Below, piece by piece: positions 9,036 through 20,237 of a stretch of DNA of 64,000 nucleotides. The notes under the pieces were generated by a model. That model worked only from the letters and a program-made list of their open reading frames with translations. It did not search any database and had not been told where the DNA came from. Numbering within the stretch: position 1 is the stretch's first letter; each line of letters opens with the position of its first letter. The stretch spans positions 1,364,001 through 1,428,000 of the forward strand of contig CP021232.1 of the NCBI GenBank assembly GCA_003999685.1, given 5' to 3'. Both the position numbers and the translations under genes were made by a program. The stretch is from Taiwanofungus camphoratus (Eukaryota; Basidiomycota; Agaricomycetes; Polyporales; Taiwanofungaceae).

Positions 9036-11357
9036 CTACGAGAAATATTCATGATTGAAGATTGCGGGCCCCTTCAATCTCTGGGATGGATCCATCATGA
9101 GCAGCTTGACAGGGATGGGTGTCAGAGGGTTTCGTATGATAACGACGACGTATAACTTACATCATTGATGAAGTTCATGGCCGGCATATCGAGTCTGAGT
9201 TTCTGTTCGAGTTCATCTCGAAGAATGAATAGTTCTCCTCGAGTCTTTGCGAGCGAATCAGAACCCGAGAAGTAATTCTGTCGTCATTGCATTAGCATCT
9301 CAGTATGAATGTAGTTGGTAAAACACACTTTTCCAGTAAAAAGTTCTCCCATCATGACACCCAAAGACCAATAATCGACCGACTCGTCATAAGTGCGACC
9401 TGCCTTGTTAACACCCTCAAGTAACTCGGGCGCAGCGTATGACGGAGTTGCTATCACGTCGGTCCGACTATCGAGGGTCAAAGAACCGTTGACCATTTCT
9501 CTACAGCCACCGAAATCAGCAATAGCGCAATGTCCAAAGTCGTCGACGAGGACATTCTCTAATTTGAGATCGTGGTGGACGATCCCGTTACGATGAAGGA
9601 ACTCGAGACCGATTATCTATTGATAAGATGACAAGACTTGTAAATCGTCGCTGAACGAGTCAGCTATTACAGTTGCTCACCAGCTCTGCTGCAATATATC
9701 TTATATTTCTCCATGGAAGTCTACCTGCATAATCGTATAGGTTGCCACCTGGACAGTAGTCCTATGAATCGACAAGGTCAGACTCAGCTTCTGGCCCAGT
9801 AAGAAGATACACCATGCCCACCGTCAGAACATGTATGTAGCCTGCTGATGACCGCCAGGCCCATAAATCGTATCCAAGATATGGCATCAAGATGTAAGGT
9901 GGCGTTGGCTGTATCCTTGCAAGTGCATCAAGGATCCGTAGCTCGTTCACAATACCCTTGCAGGCCCCAGCCGATAAACCGTGGTGATGATTGACAACTT
10001 TCATCGCGACCATTTGGCGAGTCCGAAGATCCAAGACGAGATATACAGTTCCGAAGCTACCTCGGCCAAGTTCACCTCCACTGAGCCATCTTCTATGACG
10101 CGAAACAGGTGGTATCCTCAGCCTGTTCAACTGTAAGACTGGCCACAAATCGTCTTCGTGCTTTTCATCAGTGCCACTTTGACGTCGCAAGTCGACCGAG
10201 GGAACTTTGCCAATCAGCTGCCTCGGAACGGAGGCCACTGCATGTATCATATGAAGGATAGGAAATCCAGGAAGCTTGCGAGCTACCAAAGGTCGAGGAA
10301 TGAGAACCGGCAGATCATCAACGACAGCTTGAAAGGGTGTATCGCTGCACCATAAAATATAAAACTCCTCAGGAATCCCTCATCTAATGAAAGTTGACAA
10401 CACGCACCTGCTGGGACAGAAGTTGCGGCGAAAATCCGAAGGCGTTGGCTTGTCCGCATTCCGTACATGGCCACAAGTCGGACAAGCATCATGAACCTGA
10501 GGTCGAAGTTCAGCGGCTTCTTTGGGAACCGACGGTTGGGACAGTCCTAGTGATGGCCGAGTTGCACGCAACGCTTCTAAAATGCGTCTGCTGATCGGTC
10601 CGCGCTGACTCCTGTCGTCTCGAGAAGACCTTCTTGATGATGGTTCAGGCCGCAGGATCACAGGAAACCTCCACCGAGTAAAACTATTTCGGAGACTACT
10701 CCTCGAAACAGAGGGGATGTCTTCTGCTGGGTTTCGGAAGGCGGTGAAGAGACGCGGGGACAATGGTGTAATCGAGTCAGGATCTAAATCCGTTGTTTGT
10801 ATTCCGGTTTCTGAATAGGAAGAGGTACTATGGACTTCCGACCCGTATGCGTCATAGTGTGCATCGTGTCCATCGGTTGGAGGCAGGTAACGGGAGTACG
10901 GAATGCCATACTGGGCGGGGAACATATCCTCAGAGCCTCGACTAGCGTTGGTACTGCTGGCCAGTATCTCCTCTGTATCGAACGTCGCACGCTCCCCCGA
11001 AGATCCAAATGAGGGCGGCATCGACAGACCAAACGAATCGACCTCATGGCTAGACACAGGCGACGGCTCTGCCTCCAACACAAAAGAGCCATCAGAGGAC
11101 CCATTTCCATCACCTTCGACGACGGATGCAGGGTCGACGGGAAAGTCGAGGACCGGACGCGCTGAACGGGAACCCGGACTGCTGTGCTGAGGCATTTGAA
11201 CTCTTCCCGAGCTATGGACAGACTTGGATTTTCCACCGCCAGCAGTGTGATCGCGGATATCGAGGACGGGTTCGAGAGCGTGCCGAGTATCCTGCGATGA
11301 CAAAGGAACCTCCTTAGGTGCCTTTCCGGCACGTTTGCGGAAACGCTTGAATAGCAT
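9036..11357 (-). CDS. Serine/threonine protein kinase with long disordered N-terminus
   Basis: Six exons on the minus strand: 11357-10408, 10344-9822, 9761-9681, 9616-9329, 9277-9161, 9104-9036 (675 aa, exact frame). The first ~320 residues are Ser/Pro-rich and without a known domain, starting MLFKRFRKRAGKAP and holding CPTCGH near their end. Kinase domain: GRGSFGTVYLV (Gly loop), VAMKVV (Lys), DYCPGGNLYDYAG (hinge), HHDLKLENVLV (catalytic loop), ADFGGC (metal loop), TPSYAAPELLEG, VDYWSLGVMMGELFTG, and DPSQRL near the C-terminus. The HRD arginine is His, so activation-loop control may differ from RD kinases. The TTG further upstream is not a plausible start; I use the ATG at 11355-11357. Family within the kinome is uncertain. 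Confidence 0.88.
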
Positions 11358-12396
11358 GAGCAACAGAGAGATTTGACGAGTGGCTGATAGTTGAAGCAGG
11401 AGCTGAGAGGCGAGGTGAAAGTGAAGGGTGGTCGATGGCGCGCCGCTTGCTTAAAAGCCGCGTAAGGAGGTCAAAGCCAACACGAGCATGTGATCGCAAT
11501 GCTCTCTGACTAGTGTGTCAAGAGAGTAGACTCTCGGGCAGTATTCAGAAGGAATGGATACGCCTCCAGAACACCACTGACGATGCGTGTATCGACGAGC
11601 AATGTAGCATGATGAAAGTGAACTGAAAACTATATGCCGAAGTAGGTGGCGCGAGGGTGTAGGCCACTCATCCTTCCAACGTAGGACAATGGGCACCTGT
11701 GATTCGCTTTGACGAAAGAGGCCCACATGCGATGATGGCGGCGATGGGAACGTCAAAGCTCACCACGTGTCGAACAAAGCATTGAAAGTCGGAAGAAACG
11801 CAGTCCGAATACACTGGTCAACGATTCCTTAGCCTTCCGGTGACTTGCCTTACAGGCTTCGACCGGTGACAATCACTGGTATAGATTGGCCTATGTTGAA
11901 GCAAGATCTGTCTTCAATCATATGAGTTCAGGCTCGCAGAAACTAAGCATTCCAGAGTACAAGAGCCCCTCTTCTTCCTCGATATTGCCACTCAGAAGAA
12001 CTTATAGATCCATCTCGCAGGATGCGCAGTCATGGATTCATTCCGGTGATTCGAATATGATTAATTGCGAACGTTGTGTGAGCGTGTACCATTGTTGGTC
12101 CAAGTTAGATGCCGAGTCCTCGCAAATCAAGTAGGTCTTGGTACTGTGAGTTAGACAATCCGGTCCTCGAGCTGAAGGCGTGTAGAACTAGGATGCAACA
12201 GCGGTCCTCGTATTGGTCGAGGGAAGAGAAGCGTGACGCCTTCAACCGCCGAGTGGCACAGTGACTAGAACGGGTCACGCAAAGTTATCTTATCTTGTCA
12301 CGTTATCCTGCCGTCTGCTTACGAGCAGACTGCTGCAGCCTGCCGGTGCCTCAGCTCAAGTCTACATCTCACCACCACCTTGTTTTTGCTTGTACA
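11358..12396. other. Intergenic, divergent promoters of kinase and ISD11
   Basis: About 1 kb between two outward-reading genes. Holds short unsupported frames. A perfect hairpin lies near the ISD11 start (12313-12330). Confidence 0.5.
12313..12330. promoter_or_regulatory. Short hairpin in ISD11 leader
   Basis: GTCTGCT-TACG-AGCAGAC: perfect 7-base arms with a 4-base loop, 67 bases before the ISD11 ATG, so probably in the 5' leader. Function unknown; may be chance. Confidence 0.35.
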
Positions 12397-12762
12397 ATGG
12401 CTGCCGCACCGACAAAGCAAGCGTTGCTCGACCTTTACTCCAACACACTTCGCGCATCTCGAGCGTTCAGCTCGTATAACTTTCGTCAGTACTTTGTGCG
12501 CAGGACGAAGAGCACCTTCCGGGAGGTCCAGGTGGGTGGTTGTAGACGTTCTTTCAGCTTGTTGCAGTCTGTCTGACCGAACGGTCTATAATTTATACTA
12601 CTACAGGATGAGACTGATCCTGCGAAGCTGTCTGCGTTCTATAACGACAAGACGAGAGAACTCGCTGTGCTCAAGCGCAGTGCGATCGTGAACCAGCTGT
12701 ATGGCGGCTCGCGGCTCGTGGTAGAAAAGCAGGACATTGAGAGGGAGAGGAGTGACAATTGA
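12397..12762 (+). CDS. ISD11: Isd11/LYRM4, LYR-family subunit of mitochondrial cysteine desulfurase
   Basis: Small mitochondrial LYR protein that binds and stabilises the cysteine desulfurase Nfs1 and, with acyl carrier protein, starts Fe-S cluster synthesis. Exons 12397-12531 and 12607-12762 (96 aa). The N-terminus carries the LYR-type core ALLDLYSNTLRASRAFSSYN followed by YFVRRTKSTFRE, as in Isd11. The second exon gives DETDPAKLSAFYNDKTRELA, then LKRSAIVNQLYGG, which also fits. Length matches the family (about 90-105 aa). Starts MAAAPTKQ. Surrounding genes do not form a functional set, although RCF1, another mitochondrial gene, follows. Confidence 0.92.
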
Positions 12763-13461
12763 TCCATGGGAGTGTTCATGCCGGACCGGTGTCTCTGACC
12801 AATAAGGTGTTTACATTTACATGTCTTCGACGAGGTGTATACATGTGCTTATGACTTGAGCCGAAAGATCGTCAAAGCTGGAGGGACTGTGTGTCCTATT
12901 TCGTCGGCTGCTTTGCTTCCGTCTCTAGAATTGGTGGTTGTGTATGATTAAGAATGTACGATGCGTTCGACTGGTTTATCCTCGTCCATATCTCTATCCA
13001 TTTGTGCAACCCCATTGGATTGTTGTCCCTCGGTGCTCTTCCGGTTTCGCTGAAGTTGTTGGATGCAGTACACACGAAGTACTTAGCATGTACTTAGATT
13101 GTGAGCGTGAGATGACGGCCGTCCAATCTACATGCGTCGCGTCGGCTAGAATTCGGCTTCCACAAGACTCAGATGCCGTTTCCGACAATTCGTTTGGCTG
13201 TTGTCGAGCTGCACTGACTTTCCTCAACGTCGCCGTCGCATGACTTCACTTCACTCAAGCCTCTGTTGAAATCGCCGGTCCCAATTGTACTGTGCTGTCT
13301 CTGTAACTTCGTGGGAGCTGCTCCAGGACTGGAGATCTGCCGGCACTGTATAGGGCGCTCCACCACTGCTTCCACCACTGCGGCTGCCCGGCGGCCGCAT
13401 TCATAAGCCGTGAGCGACAACATCTGGTCTGAATATTCTCTCGCTGTTGAACGTTGAAGCC
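12763..13461. other. Intergenic ISD11 to RCF1
   Basis: About 700 bases with no recognisable gene; terminator of ISD11 and promoter of RCF1. Confidence 0.5.
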
Positions 13462-14282
13462 ATGAGCGTAACGAACGTAACACATGAGGCCGCTGGTATG
13501 GGTATCATTGGTCGGGAGACCTACAAGGAGAAGCTCGTCCGGAAATTCAAAGAGCAACCGTTGGTCCCTATCGGTAGGTTTTTTTGCAGCTCTCATCAAA
13601 CACCCACTCTCTTAACTGGTCCGAGCGTTCAGGCGCGGCACTGACGACCGTCGCGCTCGTCACCGCGATGGTCAAGATGCGGCGCGGAGAGAGCAAGGCG
13701 ATGAACTATTGGCTGCGTGCGCGTGTCGTCGCGCAAGGCTTTACCATCGCCGCGATCGTCGGCGGGTCGTACGCATACGGGCAGACGCGACAGCAGCAGG
13801 AGGCGACCAATGCCGCAGAGCAGGAGGCGCTCCTCGCGAGCGCTGCTAAAGAGCGTGCAGAGTTCCAAGAGCGGCTCAAGGCTGCGGAGGAGGCGCATGC
13901 GTGGGAGGTACAAATGGCTGGTGGGAGTGCGAGTTCGCCGATTGTTTCGGGCTCGACCTCAACAAGCTCGGGCAAGGGGAAGGGGTGGGGCGGACTGTGG
14001 GGATGGGACAAGAGTGGAGAAAAGACGGAGGACACAAAAGGCCAGGCGCCGCCGCCGTCGAAGGCGGATGAGAAATTGACCCCTCCGCCGGGAGTGTCTA
14101 CTGAGCCTGCGGGAACGAAGATGGTGCGATCGCCCGACGCAGGGAAGACAGCGTCTGCGGCACCTGCAGGGACAGAGATGGTGCGGTCACCTGTTGCAGA
14201 TGAAAGCGGACCATCGTCAAATAAAGGCTTTTGGGGGTGGATAGGTTGGGGGGATTCACCGGGCAGCTCAGAAAAGAAGTGA
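13462..14282 (+). CDS. RCF1: Rcf1, respiratory supercomplex factor (HIG1 domain)
   Basis: Inner mitochondrial membrane protein of the HIG1 family that associates with cytochrome c oxidase and III-IV supercomplexes. Exons 13462-13573 and 13633-14282 (253 aa). HIG1 region: ETYKEKLVRKFKEQPLVPIG, then AALTTVALVTAMVKMRRGES (TM1, matrix/IMS loop) and RARVVAQGFTIAAIVGGSYA (TM2), typical spacing. A Gln/Glu/Ala coiled coil follows (about 95-145). The C-terminal ~110 residues are low-complexity Gly/Ser/Pro with two copies of an AGT(K/E)MVRSP segment and Trp-rich patches (WGGLWGWD, GFWGWIGWG). The ATG at 13462 is preferred to the upstream TTG. The tail is longer than in yeast. Confidence 0.9.
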
Positions 14283-14674
14283 ACACCCTGAGGGCAGTAC
14301 GTCGTATTGTCCATAAACTTCACGTAATTACTACTAGTTGCATGGGCTATCTGGCACCCTTCATATCATGTATCCTAGTTTCACACGTTTCACCCTTCAC
14401 CACCACAACTTCCTCTACCTGTGTGATGGGACCTGTCTGCCCTCTGACCCTTGCGGATCGGGCTGCGGCATGTCGTACTCCGAATATCGAATGACAATCC
14501 CTGATGATCTTGCAACCCGATGGGTATGTAAGTCATAGTCGCAACCTATGCAAGGAGAAGTATCAGAAACAGAACCCCCCGCATACGATGTCTCGATGAC
14601 CAACCGATTATTCTGGCCACTCCAGAGGTTCATTTTTGGTCCGCTGCGACATGCTCGCTCTACAGGCTACGCGT
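14283..14674. other. Intergenic between convergent RCF1 and URM1
   Basis: Shared 3' flank of about 390 bases; nothing recognised. Confidence 0.5.
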
Positions 14675-15541
14675 CTATCCACCATGCAATGTAGATATGA
14701 AAACTATGTCGTCTCCATTATTGAGTACATAATCGCCTTCCCCTTCGAGTTCCCAGTCCGTGTCGTTGACGAGGACAAGCACTCCGGGACGTCTGTGGAT
14801 AAATATACCGTGAGTAAGGAGCGCTTGAACGGGAACAATGACCTAGGGCAATCAGTGGTTGGCTCAGAACATCAGTACAGTGCCTGAGGAGGTATGAAAT
14901 AGACAGCATTGTATAAAGCTATTGGGGACACACGGGGCGCCGGCGCGAGCCTAATGCGAGACGGTGAGGGTGTTAGCAGGACGCGAATGGTAAAGGCATC
15001 ATATCTGCGGCCGCATTTCGGTCAGCAACGTCAGGCAACAAGCCGACCCGCCTGGCCTGGTTCAATTGGATATTATTCCTTGCCTCCTTGATAGGCAGTG
15101 GAAAGGGCTTAGAACTTGGCTTGGGAGCTTTTCATTACTAGATTTGCGCCTGCCGAAAGGCTGCAGCCCCCAAGCCAATGGACAGTTCGGCTGACCCAGT
15201 TCATGGGCTGGACGGTATCGCCGATAACGCATTCTCTGCACAATGTAGAGTACAAAACGGGATGAAAGGGAGGTCACGTACACGGTCCCATTTTCCACGA
15301 AGAGCTCCGCGCGCTCAGTCAACAAATTGTCCCTCAACCACAATATAAGATATGTGATGTCCGCGGGCCTTCCCTGTGGCTGCTCGCCTTCCGCGCTCGC
15401 CTCCGGACCGCGTTCGGATGCCGTAGATGCAGCAGCGGCGGGGACGCGTGCGGGAAGGTCAATGCGATGTTTGCGCCGATTGGAGAAGAGCAGCTCGAGA
15501 CCACCGCCAAATTCGACGTTTAAGGAGATGATAGACGACAT
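14675..15541 (-). CDS. URM1: Urm1, ubiquitin-related modifier / sulfur carrier
   Basis: Ubiquitin-like sulfur carrier needed for 2-thiolation of wobble uridine in tRNAs and for protein urmylation. Two exons, 15541-15282 and 14792-14675 (125 aa). Exon 1 starts [20 protein letters not shown] and ends [26 protein letters not shown]. Exon 2 runs [38 protein letters not shown], ending in the essential Gly-Gly. About 25 extra Ala/Glu/Gly residues are inserted after LPARVP, where most Urm1 proteins are shorter. The intron is 489 nt, about nine times the local norm, with proper GTACGT and CACAG ends; it splits the Val codon before RPG. Divergent from the S41 peptidase gene. Confidence 0.93.
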
Positions 15542-16265
15542 TATATGCCGTGAATTGACTAGTTTCTAGGAGATCGAGGTCAGTGGTAGACAAAGCGAGG
15601 GATGTCATGGGATAGTTTGATCGCATTATTTATTGATTCTCGATCTCTTGTGCGATCTTCTTTGACTACTTTGCACGCGAGTGTGAAAACCGCTCTCTTG
15701 TGTAAATTTACAAAAATCTTGGAGAGCATAATAGTATATAGTCTTTCTGTCTGGAGATCTGGCTATGCATGTCTCATGCAACATGTACACGAATGTTAGG
15801 ACATCGCGCATCGTGTCATTCTTCGGACAAGTCTCTTTGAAAGTGCCGGCGCTTCCACGCAGTCTCACGTGTGAATGCGTGATAAGATTACATCTGTATA
15901 GCAAGTTGTCCCTTGATGATATGTATGCTGCGTGTAAATGTCTCTCCTTGTTCTCATACTTCTTGTTATCGCCGTCTTGGAATGTTTCACCTTTGCTTTT
16001 GAGGCATCTCCGTCCCACTACGGGACGGAAGGCGATGAGTGCTCTTGATCGGGTCGGTTAAGTATCACATATGTGCGCCGTTCGTGATGGACAGGAAGCT
16101 CCATTCGGCTACGACGAAGCTTGTCGCCGTGCAACCTGTCGTAAGGATGAAAAGAGTTCCCGCAGGATCAGGTGGGTATACATATACGCGTCCACTTGAG
16201 CAGGAGACATCCGTGTGCCTATATGTTAAGGTCTTCGTGCTTAGGTTACCCAGGTCTCCATTCCC
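15542..16265. other. Intergenic, divergent promoters of URM1 and S41 peptidase
   Basis: About 720 bases between outward-reading genes; A/T-richer than the genes. No gene recognised. Confidence 0.5.
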
Positions 16266-19200
16266 ATGTCGGTCTCGCTCACCAGTACTGTTACATTCGC
16301 CGCTGTTCTCAGCCTGGCGGCGTTGTCTCCGGGAGTCCTTGCCTCGCCTGATGCTGATCCGTGCGCCAAGTTCGCAGGCCAGACTTACGTCGTATCTGCC
16401 GATGCAAGGGCTTGTCTGTCCTCTTTCCCATTCAACGAGACCCTGCGTCAGAACGTCCTCACTGTCGTCTCACGTGTCTTTGATTTCTATACATTCGAAG
16501 ACTACTACTTAGACTCGCCTCCACCATTTCAAGAGTCGACAGTGAACATCCGTCAAGAGCTCGCGCGCATCAACAGCACGAGTTACGACGTGACTATCTC
16601 AGAGTGTACCATGTTCAGTGTCTTGTCTGACTTTTTCTAGTCGGATTACGCATTCAACAGGGACCTATTTGATTTCGTGAACAGCCTCAATGATGGTCAT
16701 ACTGGTAGGGTCTCCGATTACCACACTTGCAGCACTTCTGATCGGGTCCGATAAAGCCTGGTACCCTAGCTGCTACCAGACCTTCCAAAATATCCTACCC
16801 GCTCCCGTGGTGACACTCGAGGTTAACGGGAACCAAAGTGTCTACGTCGCGCCCGACTCGGTCGCCTTCATCTCCCTTTTCGGCACCAACTACACATCAT
16901 ATTTCGACTCGCTGAACTTCGACTGGGCGCGCCTCGCAGGCGCGCGCGTGCTGCAGATTGAGGGCATGGACGCTTATGCGTACGCGGATCTAATCGCAGA
17001 CACTTACAGTGGGAACTATCTCGACCACGGCGTGCGCGTGAATAGCGTGTTCAGCAGCTACCGCATCGTGAACAATACGTACTCGCAGCGCGTCGGCGAC
17101 ATCGCTGGACCTGGGTTCCCGGATAGGGACAACCTGACAATGACGCTAATCCCAGTGAACGCGACCGAGCAGGAGACCGTCATAATACCGTTCTTGGCGA
17201 GCTATGGTGGCGAGCCGTTCACGGACTCTGCCTCTTAGTACGTGTCATGACCTGCAGGTTGTCCTGTTGACTCGAGCGTGTTTGTGACAGCTGGCAGGCA
17301 AACTGTGCAGCGAACAATGAGACGAATGGTGTGGATTACTTGGGTATGACGAGCGCTGGTAAAATCAGTATGTCGGCGCGCAAACAACCTCGCGCGCTCA
17401 TCTACGACAGGTCTGCTAACACTGGAGTCGGGTTGCCCTCGCAATTCCTACCAAACCTGACTGTTGTCGACGGTGGTGAGGGCGTAATCAAGTCATATAT
17501 ACTTCCAGACAACAAGACCGGTGTTGTGAGTATCAATGCAATCGTGAACCACAACCTCATTAGTGACTCAGGTGGATGCAGATGTTTGTTGGCTCATTCG
17601 AACCCGATAACTACATTAGCTTCCAGGATGATACCGCAGCTGCAATTACTCAGTTCCACAGTGCAAATATCACCCGCCTTATTGTTGATCTTACCAACAA
17701 CGGAGGTGACTGCTTATCCTGTCTTATCTGACATCCACGATTACACAACGATTTGTGGTGTGTTATAACAGGAGGATACGTCTGTCTCGGGGAGTTTCTT
17801 CACCAGTATCTGGCCGGAACAAGCTTCGGCTTCCCGTAAGCCCCTCTTCCCACCTCTAGGACAAGTGATACTCAATCACTACCCAGAGGCTATCAAACCG
17901 CCATTCGTGCAAATACCCTAGCACAGAGGATTTTGGCTTCAGACATTGCACTGGGTGTTACAAGCAACATCTCGTTTTATGCCCCAGACAATTGTACGTA
18001 GCCTTTCGTGCTCATACCGGAGGGATGCACGAATCATTGTCATGAAGGGGCGTACATCAACGATACTGCGCTGCTCGATACAGTCAACTATTTCCAACCC
18101 ATCGTCAATCGTACCATCAATGGAGTCGTATATTCCGAGTCTCAGCGCATTCTTGTGAGTGAACACAAGCCCAGATCTCTTCATCCATGCCTTGGGCTTA
18201 CCCGTACCTTTCTCAAAGGATATCTGTACCCCTTTCAATGTAGAGATGCCAGCGTATCCGCCTTTTGACTTGCAGTACGTTATCTTCCAACTTTCTGTGC
18301 CGATTTGCTCTACTCACGCCTGACCGCGTCTTGTCAGAAACGTCGCAATTGGTATGTCATTCCCTCACTGGTCGACTACAGTAGAGCTCGACATGACAAT
18401 ATGATGCAGTGAGCAATGGCGACTGTGCGTCGACATGTGCCCAATTCAGCACACTTATGTACGAGCGTCATAATACCAAGATCGCTGTCTTCGGCGGTAA
18501 ACCAAACGAGACTATGCAATACAAAGGTGTACCAAATTTGGTGTCTTGTGCAAAAGGGACATTGCTGAGGCCTTCGTGATTTTGCAGGAATGGCTGGAGA
18601 ACAAGTACTCGAATGGTACGACATTGATACGGAAATCAAGACTGCCGGTTTGAAAGACGTAAGTCCTGATGGGTAAGCCGTCCCATACGCGTTCCTGATT
18701 TTTTCCCGGACTTAGGATCCTCTCGCTCCTCCTGATTTGTGAGTGCATCTGTTCATCGATGATGCCGTCCTGGGCCTTGACGAAGACAATACAGGCTTGT
18801 CAACGCGAATTTCCGGTATGCCTCCTATTCTTATTTTTCACAGATCAAGCAACTTATTAGATGTTGCGTGGCAACCTCAGTCACAACTGGAGAACAGGTG
18901 AGATACCTATATTAGCTAACCCTGAGACCCAATGCCTGTTTTCTGATCAATTGCGCAACTTACACAGCTTACAGTTGGCTCGATGAGAGCACGCCTATAG
19001 GTGCGCGATCTCACCGTCCTGTTTTACTAAAGAAAAAACGTTAACAATCCGGCGAACATCAGCGTATAGGTCCGAATTGCCTCAATGTAGGTCATGTGTG
19101 GACATCCTTGTTGATCATGATAAATGCCCACTTTTATATTTTCATTGTATAGATCGATTCCCTTATACTGCCGATACATACATGAATCCTCAAAACCTCT

Positions 19201-19294
19201 GGATTTTCGCGTAAGTATGCACGTGCACTTTGAGAGATCGAGCTGAAATCGAGTCCCTTGGCCGTGCAGTGCGAGTCAGCTGTTCGATGAGTAG
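16266..19294 (+). CDS. Secreted S41 family (tail-specific/CPAF-like) serine peptidase
   Basis: Begins with a signal peptide (MSVSLTSTVTFAAVLSLAAL, then SPGVLAS). Exons traced: 16266-16589, 16641-16704, 16757-17237, 17291-17525, 17582-17705, 17772-17835, 17887-17993, then many shorter ones to the stop at 19292-19294. Family landmarks: SPPPFQESTVNIRQELARI, FVNSLNDGHT, WYPSCYQTFQNILPAPVV (N-terminal and PDZ-like region), FHSANITRLIVDLTNNGGG, YVCLGEFLHQYLAG, and IVSNGDCASTCAQFST with the probable nucleophile Ser. The end is YMNPQNLWIFASASQLFDE or close to it; the last exons are very small. Several Asn-X-Thr/Ser sites agree with secretion. S41 peptidases of this type are common in fungi, and some act in RiPP pathways. 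The natural substrate is unknown. Confidence 0.85.
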
Positions 19295-20004
19295 TTGCGA
19301 TTGGACAGCGTATCCGATCGCATCAACAGTTTATACCCCGGGTTTGGTGGTACAGGGTGACATACGGACTTGTGATGATGGAAGGGAATGCACTGATTGA
19401 CGGTTACCAAGTGTATCATTACGGAGGCCATAGGTATAAATAGTGTCGGTGGGGCTCCGTGTATGCATTGTATCGGTTGAGCTGCGTTGATCCAAAGCAC
19501 TAATCAGCTTCACGTAGTCAGTGGGCTGGCCAGAATGATCCGGAGCAATTAAGTGGCCACTAGAGTCATGCAGACTGCAGTCCAGCGACGACCCTCCCGA
19601 TTCCGACGTTCGGTTGGTCTATGTCAGGATGCTTAACGACAGAACCTCGCTCTCGCCTTCCCCATTCTCTAATCCGGAATCAGCAAAAGTCCATTTTCAG
19701 ATGCCCGCTCTCACTATAGTACGTCTTTTGAAACGCAGTTCAGGCACATCCTCTCGCCTATTTTTGAAAGAAGCCAAGGTCGACATGGAGAACAGATGGC
19801 CCATGAAATCAGCACGAAGTAATCAGTCCTCTGTTGGAGTTTCCGCTTTGTATGAAGACAACCGACGCCAGTATGGTGCGGCCGCTTTGGCGCGTTCACT
19901 TTAACCGCGCTCAAAGGACTTTGAACGAGATCCATTATGAACTAACATCACACAAGGATCTTTGTCTTCCGCTACTCTAGTTAGAATGCTTTATGACTTA
20001 GTAG

Positions 20005-20237
20005 TATATAAACGGCTCCTTCTGAGCCTCAGAATATTATCGTCTTCCCTCGGTGCGAATTTATCTACAACAACATCCTCCATGGCCTTCACCCTAATGA
20101 AAGGTAACGTCATCATTCTTGCCTGCCTGCGATGTACTCTTTCGTCAGGCTCACCTGTTTTTGCCGTGAGACCCTTTTGGCGTACATTCATAACTGTAAA
20201 AACGAACTACCCACTGTTCTTCCTGGTTTCTGAGTGA
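20005..20237 (+). other. Possible tiny gene: TATA box plus 51-codon frame
   Basis: TATATAAA at 20005-20012 is followed 70 bases later by an ATG (20082) and a 51-codon frame, MAFTLMKGNVIILACLRCTL and onward to LFFLVSE. A 45-nt GTAACG...TCAG segment inside could be an intron and would keep the frame. No family match; may be non-coding. Confidence 0.25.

Noticed and set aside
11886-12134. 82-codon forward frame in the kinase/ISD11 intergenic region
   Set aside because: No protein-like motifs; probably chance.
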